DNA of 10,379 nt from Acidimicrobiales bacterium. GTDB lineage: Bacteria; Actinomycetota; Acidimicrobiia; Acidimicrobiales; Poriferisodalaceae. The translations under genes were made by a program, and so were the position numbers. The stretch lies in assembly GCA_030749275.1 (NCBI GenBank), contig JASMKJ010000384.1:1-10379 (forward strand). The letters are read 5' to 3'. Position 1 is the first letter of the stretch. Every line of letters begins with the position of its first letter. A model generated the notes under the pieces. It was not told the origin of the DNA, searched no databases, and worked only from the letters and a program-made list of their open reading frames with translations. Of this stretch, positions 1 through 8,249 are shown in pieces.

Positions 1-114
1 CTCAGGCTCCATGGCGCCGCAGCCCAACTTGCGAAAACCAGCGGAGTTCGTGAGTGGCATGTCTCCCTCAGCCACACGTCATCAATAGCCGAAGCGTTCG
101 TCATAGCGGAGTAA
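1..114 (+). CDS. acpS: Holo-[acyl-carrier-protein] synthase, C-terminal fragment (5' end outside window)
   Basis: An open frame runs from base 1 to the TAA at 112-114 and gives the last 37 residues of a protein. AcpS transfers the 4'-phosphopantetheine arm from CoA to a serine of the acyl carrier protein, which activates fatty-acid synthesis in the cytoplasm. The fragment has a GAAA stretch, then a segment reading WHVSLSHT, then a hydrophobic run AFVIAE at the stop. This matches the conserved C-terminal end of AcpS, where a V-S-[LI]-[ST]-H-[TD] strand is followed by a terminal A-x-A-x-V strand. AcpS directly upstream of nnrD and alr is a familiar actinobacterial arrangement, which supports the call. 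The start, the metal-binding Asp and Glu and the total length cannot be seen. A bare fragment of 37 residues limits certainty, but no other family fits as well. Confidence 0.82.
   Translation, partial: LRLHGAAAQLAKTSGVREWHVSLSHTSSIAEAFVIAE
108..111 (+). promoter_or_regulatory. Shine-Dalgarno site for nnrD, inside the end of acpS
   Basis: GGAG lies at 108-111, immediately before the acpS stop codon TAA, and is followed after 8 bases by a GTG at 120. It decides the nnrD start: the ATG at 54 in the same frame has no such site and would overlap 61 bases of acpS coding sequence. The overlap of ribosome site and upstream stop codon suggests translational coupling. Confidence 0.65.
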
Positions 115-119
115 AGACC

Positions 120-1457
120 GTGCTACCCGTCGTAACCCCGGCACAGATGAAAGTTGTCGACGCCGCAGCGGCCGAGTCACAGGAAGTTCTCATCCAACGG
201 GCCGGGCACGCGGTAGCAAACGTCGCCATCCGAATGCTCGGAGGTGGTTACGGGCGTCGTGTAAACGTCATAGCCGGCAAGGGCAACAACGGGCAAGATG
301 GCCTCATAGCTGCACGGTTACTTCAACGACGCGGAGTCCGCTGCAAGATTTACGAACCGAACGCCAGCGCCCTAGCCGACGCCGACCTCGTCATCGACGC
401 TGCATACGGGACCGGGTTTCGAGGCACATGGGAACCCCCACCTCAACCCCAATGCCCAGTGCTAGCAGTCGATGTTCCTTCTGGTATCGACGGCTTAACC
501 GGCACCGATAACGGATCGCTCCGAGCCCAACGAACAGTGACCTTCGGCGCCCTCAAACCCGGACTATTACTCGAACCAGGCGCGAGCCGAGCGGGACACA
601 TCGAAGTTGCCGGACTTGGCCTCGAAATTCCCGACCCTAAATGCAATCTCATCACCAACCAAGACCTAACAGAACCACTATCACGAAGAACAACCACCGA
701 CCACAAATGGTCCAACGCCCTACGGATCATCGGAGGCTCACCAGGGATGATCGGGGCCGCGGAACTTGCAACTCATGGTGCTCTGCGCGCAGGAGCAGGG
801 ATGGTTGTCGTCTCCTCTCCCACAACCGATATCTCGCTCCACGACCTACCGACCGAAGCGGTCACGAGAAATCTTTCAGACCCCGAATGGGTTTCCCAAG
901 TCCTAACGGACGTCGAACGTTTCACTGGGCTGTTGATTGGCCCAGGTCTCGGGTCCGACCCTCGAACCTTGAGCGAAGCGGCAAAGCTCATCGAACGAGC
1001 CCCAATACCGGTGATCATTGATGCAGACGGACTAGCAGCCGTTGCCGCTTATCCTGAATGCGTCAAGAATCGCCGGTCCCCAACGGTACTCACCCCCCAC
1101 GATGGTGAATTCAAGAAACTCACAGGGTCCTCACCAAGCCACGATCGATGTACAGATGTGCGCAACGCAGCGAAAGAGTGCGTTGTGCTACTCAAGGGTC
1201 CGACGACACTCGTAGCAAGCCCCGACGGTGACCTCATCTTCGTCCGAAGCGGTGACGAACGCCTCGCCACCGCCGGCAGTGGCGATGTATTAGCAGGCAT
1301 CATTGGAGCCTTAATCAACCACCCTCCAGCGCACCTCGCAACAGCAGCTGCAGCCCAGTGGCATGGTCAAGCAGCGCAACTTGGAGAAACCGACATGACA
1401 GCTAGCGACCTCCCCTCATTACTTCAACCGGCACGATCAGCGATGCTTTCATCATGA
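120..1457 (+). CDS. nnrD: Bifunctional NAD(P)H-hydrate epimerase / ADP-dependent NAD(P)H-hydrate dehydratase
   Basis: This 445-residue enzyme repairs damaged NADH and NADPH. The N-terminal domain epimerises the R and S hydrates, and the C-terminal domain dehydrates the S form using ADP. The YjeF_N domain covers about residues 1-190. It begins with the typical P-V-x-T-P-A-Q-M opening and has the nucleotide loop GKGNNGQDG (53-61), where the usual second Gly of GGDG is Gln. It also has VPSGIDG (119-125). The ribokinase-like domain covers about 195-445, with GPGLGSD (274-280), LTPHDGEF (324-331) and AGSGDV (385-390) containing the catalytic Asp389. The GTG at 120 is chosen because it has GGAG 8 bases upstream and keeps the family opening; the longer ATG start at 54 runs into acpS. 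At 445 residues it is shorter than the roughly 515 of the E. coli protein, mainly in the first domain. Its stop overlaps the alr start by 4 bases. Confidence 0.93.
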   Translation: MLPVVTPAQMKVVDAAAAESQEVLIQRAGHAVANVAIRMLGGGYGRRVNVIAGKGNNGQDGLIAARLLQRRGVRCKIYEPNASALADADLVIDAAYGTGFRGTWEPPPQPQCPVLAVDVPSGIDGLTGTDNGSLRAQRTVTFGALKPGLLLEPGASRAGHIEVAGLGLEIPDPKCNLITNQDLTEPLSRRTTTDHKWSNALRIIGGSPGMIGAAELATHGALRAGAGMVVVSSPTTDISLHDLPTEAVTRNLSDPEWVSQVLTDVERFTGLLIGPGLGSDPRTLSEAAKLIERAPIPVIIDADGLAAVAAYPECVKNRRSPTVLTPHDGEFKKLTGSSPSHDRCTDVRNAAKECVVLLKGPTTLVASPDGDLIFVRSGDERLATAGSGDVLAGIIGALINHPPAHLATAAAAQWHGQAAQLGETDMTASDLPSLLQPARSAMLSS

Positions 1458-2569
1458 GCGACACGCAACGCCCCACATGGTGCGACATTGACCTCACTGC
1501 ACTAGGAAACAACTACGCAGCAATAGAAGCACACGTGGGGACCGCTCAAGTAATGCCGATCGTCAAGGCCGACGCGTACGGCCACGGACTCACCCAAGTT
1601 GCCCTGAAACTGCAAGACCTCAACGCCCCACGCCTCGGAGTCGCATACGTCGAAGAAGGGATCGCACTTCGAGAAGGCGGGATCACCCTTCCAATTCACG
1701 TCCTCGGAGGAGCGGTAGAGCGCCAAATACCTCTATTCATCGAACACGACCTAACCTTCACCGCCCCGTCAGTAGACAAACTCAACCAAATCAACGAAGC
1801 AGCCGAAGCTGCGAAAACAACCACAAGAGTCCACCTCAAGATCGACACCGGCATGGAGCGCATCGGAATCCACCACTACAACGCAGACACTCTTTTCGAA
1901 GCCGCCCTTCGCTGCCCATCAGTTGAGGTTGAAGGGGTGTTCAGTCACTTTGCCTCAGCCGACCATCCCGACCTCGGTTTCGCTCGCCTGCAACTCGAAC
2001 GCTTTCTTGAAGCCCTCGAATTTTTCCCCCGTCATGGTCTCGCAACTCCAACACGGCACATTGCCAACTCAGCAGCCATCTTGGCCCTACCCGAAGCCCA
2101 CCTAGACCTCGTTCGGCCGGGCCTACTCCTTTACGGGGTCACACCGGCCAACGAAACCTCGACAATAGAACTTCACCCTGTGTTGTCTTGGCGCAGCGAA
2201 GTCATCTACTTCAAAGTGGTTGAAGCGGGAAACCCAATCAGTTACGGCAGCACATGGGCGCCAACAAATTCCACCAGGGTCGTCACGCTCCCAGTTGGTT
2301 ACGCCGACGGATACCGACGCGCACTCTCTAATCAAGGGCAGGTGATCATCAACAACAATCGCCACAATGTCGTAGGTCGCGTCTGCATGGACCAAACAAT
2401 GATCGACATCGGCAACACAAGTGCCTTCAACGGCGACCAAGCAGTCCTCATCGGGTCCTCAGGCGCTCACCAAATAACCGTTGGGGATCTTGCACGGTGG
2501 TCCGACACCATCCCGTACGAAATATTGACAGCAATAACAGCGCGGGTACCGCGTCGCTGGCACCCATAA
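1454..2569 (+). CDS. alr: Alanine racemase (PLP-dependent)
   Basis: Alr interconverts L- and D-alanine and supplies D-alanine for peptidoglycan precursors. The 371-residue length is normal for the family. The N-terminal TIM-barrel carries the PLP-lysine motif VKADAYGHG, with the Schiff-base Lys at residue 38. The KIDTGMER segment and the HIANSAA segment follow at their usual places in the barrel. The C-terminal beta domain has SYGSTW, then VGYADGY with the second catalytic base Tyr283, then VCMDQTMID, the substrate-contact Cys-Met-Asp motif. All catalytic residues appear intact. The ATG at 1454 overlaps the nnrD stop (ATGA), and there is no strong ribosome site ahead of it, so translation is probably coupled to nnrD. 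This is either the main or the only alanine racemase; a second, catabolic copy elsewhere cannot be excluded from this window. Confidence 0.96.
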   Translation: MSDTQRPTWCDIDLTALGNNYAAIEAHVGTAQVMPIVKADAYGHGLTQVALKLQDLNAPRLGVAYVEEGIALREGGITLPIHVLGGAVERQIPLFIEHDLTFTAPSVDKLNQINEAAEAAKTTTRVHLKIDTGMERIGIHHYNADTLFEAALRCPSVEVEGVFSHFASADHPDLGFARLQLERFLEALEFFPRHGLATPTRHIANSAAILALPEAHLDLVRPGLLLYGVTPANETSTIELHPVLSWRSEVIYFKVVEAGNPISYGSTWAPTNSTRVVTLPVGYADGYRRALSNQGQVIINNNRHNVVGRVCMDQTMIDIGNTSAFNGDQAVLIGSSGAHQITVGDLARWSDTIPYEILTAITARVPRRWHP

Positions 2570-2576
2570 GCGGCCG

Positions 2577-2582
2577 TACAAT
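2577..2582 (+). promoter_or_regulatory. Possible -10 box (TACAAT) just upstream of tsaE
   Basis: TACAAT lies in the 27-base alr-tsaE gap. A transcript started 7 or so bases downstream would have a leader of only about 7-8 bases before the ATG at 2597. Near-leaderless starts with only a -10 element of the TANNNT type are common in Actinomycetota. No -35 hexamer is at the right distance. This is a weak call resting on one hexamer. Confidence 0.25.
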
Positions 2583-2596
2583 CGGAACCAACCCCC

Positions 2597-3103
2597 ATGT
2601 TGCACGTTCGAACCCGCTCCGTAGAAGCCACCCGCCAGGTTGCCGCGGCCCTCGAACCACTTTTGCGTCCTGGAGATGTCATCCTCCTTTCAGGAGACCT
2701 AGGAGCAGGAAAAACGGCGTTTGTCCAAGGGCTGGCAGCAGCGCTCGGGGTGACAGAACAGGTCACAAGTCCCACCTTCACATTGGCCGCCAGTTACGAA
2801 GGCCGCCTCCGACTTCACCATCTTGATGTCTACCGTCTGGACAACTTGGCCGAAGTCCTTGATCTTGACTTGCCTGAACTGTTGGAAGACCACGCAACCA
2901 TCTGCATCGAATGGGGAGAAGTTGTCGTTCCCGAACTACCAAGAGATTTTCTTCGTATACGAATCCACCTCGGACACCTAGAAGACATCGAAGACGCACG
3001 AGTGCTCGAAATCGAACCCATCGGACCATCATGGATGTCAAGAAACCAGGAACTCAACCAAGCCTGTTCAGAGTGGATCACCACAGACCCAGGAGATCTC
3101 TAA
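2597..3103 (+). CDS. tsaE: tRNA t6A biosynthesis ATPase TsaE
   Basis: TsaE is the small ATPase that binds the TsaB-TsaD complex and is needed for repeated cycles of threonylcarbamoyl transfer to A37 of ANN-decoding tRNAs. The 168-residue protein has the Walker A loop GDLGAGKT (33-40), the switch-like SPTFTL (58-63), HLDVYRL with Asp77, and the late CIEWGE motif with Glu105-Trp106. Together these four blocks are specific to the family. The last 30 residues or so form an extension of low conservation. The frame is the same as alr and is separated from its TAA by nine codons that contain no start, so ATG 2597 is the earliest possible start. Only a weak GGAA (2584-2587) precedes it. One base separates its stop from the tsaB start, consistent with co-expression of the complex. 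Confidence 0.94.
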   Translation: MLHVRTRSVEATRQVAAALEPLLRPGDVILLSGDLGAGKTAFVQGLAAALGVTEQVTSPTFTLAASYEGRLRLHHLDVYRLDNLAEVLDLDLPELLEDHATICIEWGEVVVPELPRDFLRIRIHLGHLEDIEDARVLEIEPIGPSWMSRNQELNQACSEWITTDPGDL

Positions 3104-3104
3104 C

Positions 3105-3803
3105 ATGCTGGTTCTAGGAATAGAAACAGCCACTCCCCAAGTTGGAGTCGCAATCGGCGGTCATGAAGGAGTCATCGCATCGTTCCACACGGCGCGCGAT
3201 CGCCGCCACGCCGAAACACTGGCTCCGGCCATCCAATTCCTGTGCTCCCAAACTCAACTCAAACTCAAAGACATAGGAGTTGTAGCTGTTGACATCGGGC
3301 CCGGACTTTTCACAGGATTGCGAGTTGGCTTAGCCACTGCGAAAGCCGTAGCCCATGCGTGCAAAGTACCCATGATTGGAATATCGAGTCTCGATCTAGC
3401 GGCCTTTCCTGCTCGATTTTCTGACCGGCTTATCGTTTCGACAGTTGACGCCCGACGCGGCGAAATTTTCTACGCCACCTACCGTAAAACAGCGGGAGGC
3501 ATTCAACGAATCTCTGAACCACACGTAGACCACCCCGAGAATGTTGCCAATCAACTGGCTGCGCACAGCGAAGACTGCCTCGTGGTAGGCGACGGCGCCC
3601 AACGCTATGCAGAAACATTTGAAAACATGCGAGGAGTCGAAATTGGCCAAGAAGGATTCCGCTACCCCAACGCCGGGTCCCTTGTCGAACTCGCTCACCC
3701 CCGGGCCCTTCGAGAGGAGTTCGTTCCCGCCTCCGAAGTCGCACCCCTCTACCTCAGAGCCCCCGACGCCCGCATCAACTGGCAGCAAAGAGAACGCTCA
3801 TGA
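3105..3803 (+). CDS. tsaB: tRNA t6A biosynthesis protein TsaB
   Basis: TsaB is the inactive ASKHA-fold paralogue of TsaD. It forms a heterodimer with TsaD and serves as the platform for TsaE. The 232-residue protein opens with the fold's first strand pair, GIETATPQVGVAIG, and has the family signature GPGLFTGLRVG at residues 65-75, where many members have Ser instead of Leu68, followed by AKAVA. DARRGEIFYATY in the middle is another TsaB hallmark. The HxxxH metal motif of TsaD is absent, as expected for TsaB. AGGAG at 3091-3095, 9 bases before ATG 3105, supports the start and lies within the end of tsaE. Its stop overlaps the rimI start (ATGA). The neighbouring tsaE and tsaD make the assignment secure. 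Confidence 0.94.
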   Translation: MLVLGIETATPQVGVAIGGHEGVIASFHTARDRRHAETLAPAIQFLCSQTQLKLKDIGVVAVDIGPGLFTGLRVGLATAKAVAHACKVPMIGISSLDLAAFPARFSDRLIVSTVDARRGEIFYATYRKTAGGIQRISEPHVDHPENVANQLAAHSEDCLVVGDGAQRYAETFENMRGVEIGQEGFRYPNAGSLVELAHPRALREEFVPASEVAPLYLRAPDARINWQQRERS

Positions 3804-4336
3804 TGACCGCTGAAACCCACGTCATTTTGGAAGCTATGAGAAAGCGCCATGTCCGAGCGATAAGAAGCATCGATAAACAGGTATATACGAAACCGTGGAC
3901 AGCCTCGATGTATCACGACGAGCTCCGTCGACGAGATCAACGTGTCTACTACGCAGCCCTCCACGACAATCGAGTCGCCGGGTATGGGGGAGCAATGATT
4001 GTCCACGACGAAGGTCACATCACCTCTATAGCGGTCGACCCTCAGGCACAAGGCCTCGGCATCGGGCAACGATTGATGTTGGCGGTCCATCGCGGATGCC
4101 TGAAACATGAGATCACTGCAATGACCTTAGAAGTTCGTGTATCCAACGAACGTGCTCAGAGCCTTTACCGTCGATTTGGCTATGCCCCCGCCGGAGTCCG
4201 AGCGGGCTACTACGCAGATAACGGCGAAGATGCCCTAGTGATGTGGTGCCACGACGTGGGAAACACCGAACACCGAGCCCTGCTCAACAAAATCGAAAAC
4301 GAAGTACCGGGCACCACCGACTGGGGTCCAAGATGA
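3800..4336 (+). CDS. rimI: Ribosomal-protein-alanine N-acetyltransferase RimI family (GNAT)
   Basis: RimI-type GNAT enzymes transfer acetyl from acetyl-CoA to the N-terminal amine of proteins, classically ribosomal protein S18, although in many bacteria substrates are broader. The acetyl-CoA loop is QAQGLGIG (82-89), preceded by the strand ITSIAVDP. Glu111 and Tyr123 sit 12 residues apart, matching the proposed general base and acid pair of RimI, in LEVRVSN and AQSLYRRFGY. The GNAT core ends near Trp149; about 29 further residues form a charged tail, making the protein 178 residues against roughly 150 in E. coli. ATG 3800 overlaps the tsaB stop and has AAAGAGA 6 bases upstream; ATG 3803 is an equally possible start, one codon shorter. 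The position between tsaB and tsaD is typical of RimI. The exact substrate is not proven by sequence. Confidence 0.88.
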   Translation: MMTAETHVILEAMRKRHVRAIRSIDKQVYTKPWTASMYHDELRRRDQRVYYAALHDNRVAGYGGAMIVHDEGHITSIAVDPQAQGLGIGQRLMLAVHRGCLKHEITAMTLEVRVSNERAQSLYRRFGYAPAGVRAGYYADNGEDALVMWCHDVGNTEHRALLNKIENEVPGTTDWGPR

Positions 4337-5337
4337 CCACCATCCTAGGAATCGAAACCTCATGTGATGAAACAGCCGCTGCTGTGGTAGTCGACGGCCA
4401 CCAAGTCCTAGCTAACGTGGTCAGCAGCCAGGTAGACCTCCACGCACGATACGGAGGCGTTGTTCCCGAAATCGCAGGACGCGCCCACGAATCACTGCTA
4501 ACTCCCGTAATTGCCGAAGCAATGGTCGAAGCGGGAGTAAATGATGGGGACATTGACGCTGTTGCCGCAACTCACGGTCCAGGTCTCATCGGTAGCCTCC
4601 TCATAGGAGTATCCGCAGCGAAAGCCCTCGCGCTCGGCTGGGACGTGCCCTTCGTCGGAATCAACCATCACGAAGCCCACCTCTACGCAGCTCTACTAGA
4701 AGAACCGGAACTGGAATTCCCTTTAGTTGTAATGCTGGTAAGCGGTGGACACACGATGCTGATCGAATTCCAAGACCACGGACAGTACCGCCTCTTAGGC
4801 GCAACAGTTGACGACGCTGCAGGAGAAGCATTCGACAAAGTTGCTCGGTACCTCGGACTGGGATACCCCGGAGGTCCAGCCATCGACAACCTCAGCCAGA
4901 CAGGTGACTCTGCGGCGATCACGTTCACTCCCCCAATGCGCAACGAGGGACTTAACTTCTCGTTTTCCGGACTAAAAACCGCTGTCGTCAACCATGTGCG
5001 ACAAGATCCCGACGTTGACACTGCCGACGTAGCGGCCTCGTTCCAAGCAGCCGTTGTCGACGTGCTGACTCACAAAGTGCGATTAGCGGCTCGCCGGGTT
5101 GGAGCTAAAGGCATCTGCCTGGCTGGTGGGGTAGCGGCAAACAGCGAACTAAGAGAAAGAACACTCGATATTTGTGTCGAAGATGGTATCCAGGGCTTTC
5201 TTCCATCCCGAGCCATGTGCACCGACAACGCCGCGATGGTCGCAGCCACAGCCTGGTGGCGTCTGCGAAGCGACGGAGCGTCACCACTTGATCTCGGGGC
5301 AAATCCCAATCTGCGACTGCCATTTATTGATTCCTAA
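4333..5337 (+). CDS. tsaD: tRNA N6-adenosine threonylcarbamoyltransferase TsaD
   Basis: TsaD transfers the threonylcarbamoyl group from threonylcarbamoyl-AMP to A37 of tRNAs that read ANN codons. The 334-residue length is usual. Visible blocks are GIETSCDETAAAVV (6-19), VVPEIAGRAHE, the THGPGLIGSLLIG loop, the metal-binding HHEAH with His112 and His116, LVSGGHT, GEAFDKVARYLGLGYPGGP, the FSFSGLKTA block, LAGGVAANS, and CTDNAAM with Asp298 as the third metal ligand. ATG 4333 is chosen: it overlaps the rimI stop (ATGA), has GGGG at 4323-4326, and places the protein start right at the conserved first strand. An in-frame ATG at 4243 would add 30 residues lying inside rimI and unlike the family. 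It closes the t6A group; the fourth enzyme, TsaC/Sua5, is not in the window. Confidence 0.96.
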   Translation: MTTILGIETSCDETAAAVVVDGHQVLANVVSSQVDLHARYGGVVPEIAGRAHESLLTPVIAEAMVEAGVNDGDIDAVAATHGPGLIGSLLIGVSAAKALALGWDVPFVGINHHEAHLYAALLEEPELEFPLVVMLVSGGHTMLIEFQDHGQYRLLGATVDDAAGEAFDKVARYLGLGYPGGPAIDNLSQTGDSAAITFTPPMRNEGLNFSFSGLKTAVVNHVRQDPDVDTADVAASFQAAVVDVLTHKVRLAARRVGAKGICLAGGVAANSELRERTLDICVEDGIQGFLPSRAMCTDNAAMVAATAWWRLRSDGASPLDLGANPNLRLPFIDS

Positions 5338-5339
5338 GT

Positions 5340-5349
5340 ACAAATTTGT
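5340..5349. repeat. 10-bp perfect palindrome after tsaD
   Basis: ACAAATTTGT reads the same on both strands and lies 3 bases after the tsaD stop codon. It has no loop and no following T-run, so it is not a convincing terminator. It could be a binding site for a dimeric regulator or simply chance in an AT-rich patch. Confidence 0.3.
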
Positions 5350-5380
5350 CGAAAATTCGCAGAAACGTTGCCCCTGCAGG

Positions 5381-5410
5381 TTGTTTCTGGACCAATAACC
5401 GCCATATCGT
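5381..5410 (+). promoter_or_regulatory. Putative groESL promoter
   Basis: TTGTTT (5381-5386) and TATCGT (5405-5410) are separated by 18 bases and resemble housekeeping -35 and -10 hexamers. The -10 box ends at the first base of the CIRCE operator, so the expected start point near 5417 falls inside the operator, the usual geometry for HrcA repression. The match is moderate and the start point is inferred. Confidence 0.45.
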
Positions 5411-5436
5411 TAGCACTCCCCGCATGAGAGTGCTAA
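5410..5436. promoter_or_regulatory. CIRCE operator (HrcA-binding inverted repeat)
   Basis: TTAGCACTC (5410-5418) and GAGTGCTAA (5428-5436) are perfect inverted 9-mers separated by exactly 9 bases, identical to the CIRCE consensus. HrcA binds this element and represses chaperonin genes until heat or misfolded protein titrates GroEL. The site is 46 bases upstream of the groES start codon, overlaps the predicted transcription start and would also lie in the 5' leader. hrcA itself is not in the window. Confidence 0.97.
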
Positions 5437-5467
5437 CGCGCCCATGTGGTCACAGAAACCAAGCTAT

Positions 5468-5472
5468 GGAGG
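5468..5472 (+). promoter_or_regulatory. Shine-Dalgarno site for groES
   Basis: GGAGG, the strongest ribosome site in the window, ends 10 bases before ATG 5483. It sets the groES start there, against the in-frame ATG at 5444, which has no such site and would add 13 residues foreign to GroES. Confidence 0.8.
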
Positions 5473-5482
5473 CAAACAGCTG

Positions 5483-7424
<1,942 letters not shown>

Positions 7425-7440
7425 CCCAAGTTATTTATGT

Positions 7441-7479
7441 GTATCGGGGCGGACCAGCGGGTCCGCCCCGATGCGTTTT
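7441..7479 (+). terminator. Rho-independent terminator of the groESL operon
   Basis: A perfect 13-bp G+C-rich stem (7443-7455 paired with 7460-7472) closes a 4-base AGCG loop. A further T-G wobble and G-C pair extend it to 7441/7474, and TTTT follows at 7476-7479. It starts 17 bases after the groEL stop and separates the chaperonin operon from the Nudix gene. The T-run is short, but the stem is very stable. Confidence 0.92.
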
Positions 7480-7493
7480 CAGAACAAATCTTC

Positions 7494-7506
7494 TAGCTTG
7501 CAGAGG
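7494..7506 (+). promoter_or_regulatory. Overlapping start signals for the Nudix gene (TAGCTT and AGAGG)
   Basis: TAGCTT (7494-7499) fits the actinobacterial -10 pattern TANNNT and lies 6 bases before the GTG at 7506, which would make a leaderless message. AGAGG (7502-7506) lies 8 bases before an in-frame TTG at 7515 and could be a ribosome site for that start instead. The two readings differ by three residues. No clear -35 box is visible. Confidence 0.35.
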
Positions 7507-8189
7507 TGACTGGTTTGAGCAGAGGCGGACCGCAACGCATACCCCGACCAGATGGTTGGAGTCCGGGTTCCCCAGCACCATGGTCACCTGACGCGACTAT
7601 TGATTTGGACGTACTTGAAAGGCATTTAACGACGCGCGTAGCGGGGTATCAACGGACTGGAGCTCCTCCCCCCAAACGAGACTCTGCGGTCCTGATAGCT
7701 GTATATGCCGATCCCGAGGCAACGGTTGTACTGACCCGTCGAACACAAAAGATGCGGACCCACAGTGGCGAAGTGAGCTTCCCGGGAGGCGCTCAGGATC
7801 CAGGGGAAACATTGTGGGAAACCGCATGCCGAGAAGCGCGAGAAGAAGTCCACCTAGATACGTCGCTTCTTCGTAGAATCGGTGAACTTGACCACCTCAC
7901 CACTGTCTCGTCACGAGCGCGCATAGTTCCCTTTGTTGCCCGAGTTAAACAAGCACCCTCCCTTGTCGCCAACCCTGATGAAGTCGACGCGATATTGCGA
8001 GTACCACTTTCAGAGCTACTCCTGCCAGGCGTGTACCGAGAAGAAATATGGAACTGGCCAGGATCAACACAAGAACGTCCCGTCTACTTCTTTGAAATCG
8101 ACGGCGACACTATTTGGGGAGCGACTGCGAACCTTTTGCGTCAACTGTTGCTGACAGCCCTTACAGACGAACCCCAAGAAACAAAATAA
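7506..8189 (+). CDS. Nudix hydrolase, CoA pyrophosphatase (NudL-like) family
   Basis: The protein probably hydrolyses CoA or its derivatives to phosphopantetheine and 3',5'-ADP. The Nudix box spans residues 95-117 with Gly95, Glu101 and the metal-binding REAREE (109-114). The segment just before it, VLTRRTQKMRTHSGEVSFPGG, matches the L-T-x-R-x-x-x-x-R-x-H-x-G-x-x-x-FPGG pattern that marks the CoA-hydrolysing subgroup. One position of the box is odd: the Gly normally two residues after the last Glu is His116 (CAC at 7851-7853). The metal ligands are kept, so activity is still likely. Length is 227 residues from GTG 7506, or 224 from TTG 7515. The first 50 or so residues are Pro-rich and not recognisable. 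It follows the groEL terminator and so has its own promoter; 60 bases separate it from guaA. Confidence 0.85.
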   Translation: MTGLSRGGPQRIPRPDGWSPGSPAPWSPDATIDLDVLERHLTTRVAGYQRTGAPPPKRDSAVLIAVYADPEATVVLTRRTQKMRTHSGEVSFPGGAQDPGETLWETACREAREEVHLDTSLLRRIGELDHLTTVSSRARIVPFVARVKQAPSLVANPDEVDAILRVPLSELLLPGVYREEIWNWPGSTQERPVYFFEIDGDTIWGATANLLRQLLLTALTDEPQETK

Positions 8190-8249
8190 ACCGTGAGAAG
8201 TGGCCCCTGACCGCTACAGTCGATTACTTCCCGAGCGGATGAATCGCGC

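Noticed and set aside
54..119. Longer nnrD start at ATG 54
   Set aside because: The added 22 residues come from the acpS coding region read in another frame and do not resemble the family; GGAG plus GTG 120 explains the start better.
273..303. Gln in place of the second Gly in the NnrD GNNGGDG loop
   Set aside because: The rest of the loop and both domains are intact and this position tolerates change in the family, so loss of activity is not supported.
2525..2530. TTGACA as a -35 box for tsaE
   Set aside because: It lies inside alr, 46 bases before TACAAT, and nothing like a -10 box lies 16-18 bases downstream.
3297..3329. Leu in place of Ser in the TsaB GPG-S-FTGLR motif
   Set aside because: This position varies among TsaB proteins, which lack catalysis, so it is not meaningful alone.
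4243..4332. Longer tsaD start at ATG 4243
   Set aside because: The extra 30 residues overlap rimI in another frame, and TsaD proteins begin right at the GIETSCDET strand.
5410..5436. The CIRCE repeat read as a terminator hairpin
   Set aside because: The exact consensus, its position upstream of groES and the lack of a T-run identify an operator.
5444..5482. Longer groES start at ATG 5444
   Set aside because: No ribosome site; GGAGG points to ATG 5483, which gives the standard GroES length.
8190..8249. Purine riboswitch or promoter ahead of guaA
   Set aside because: Only 60 bases are available, with no three-way junction pattern; TACAGT at 8215-8220 stands alone without a -35 and is too common by chance.
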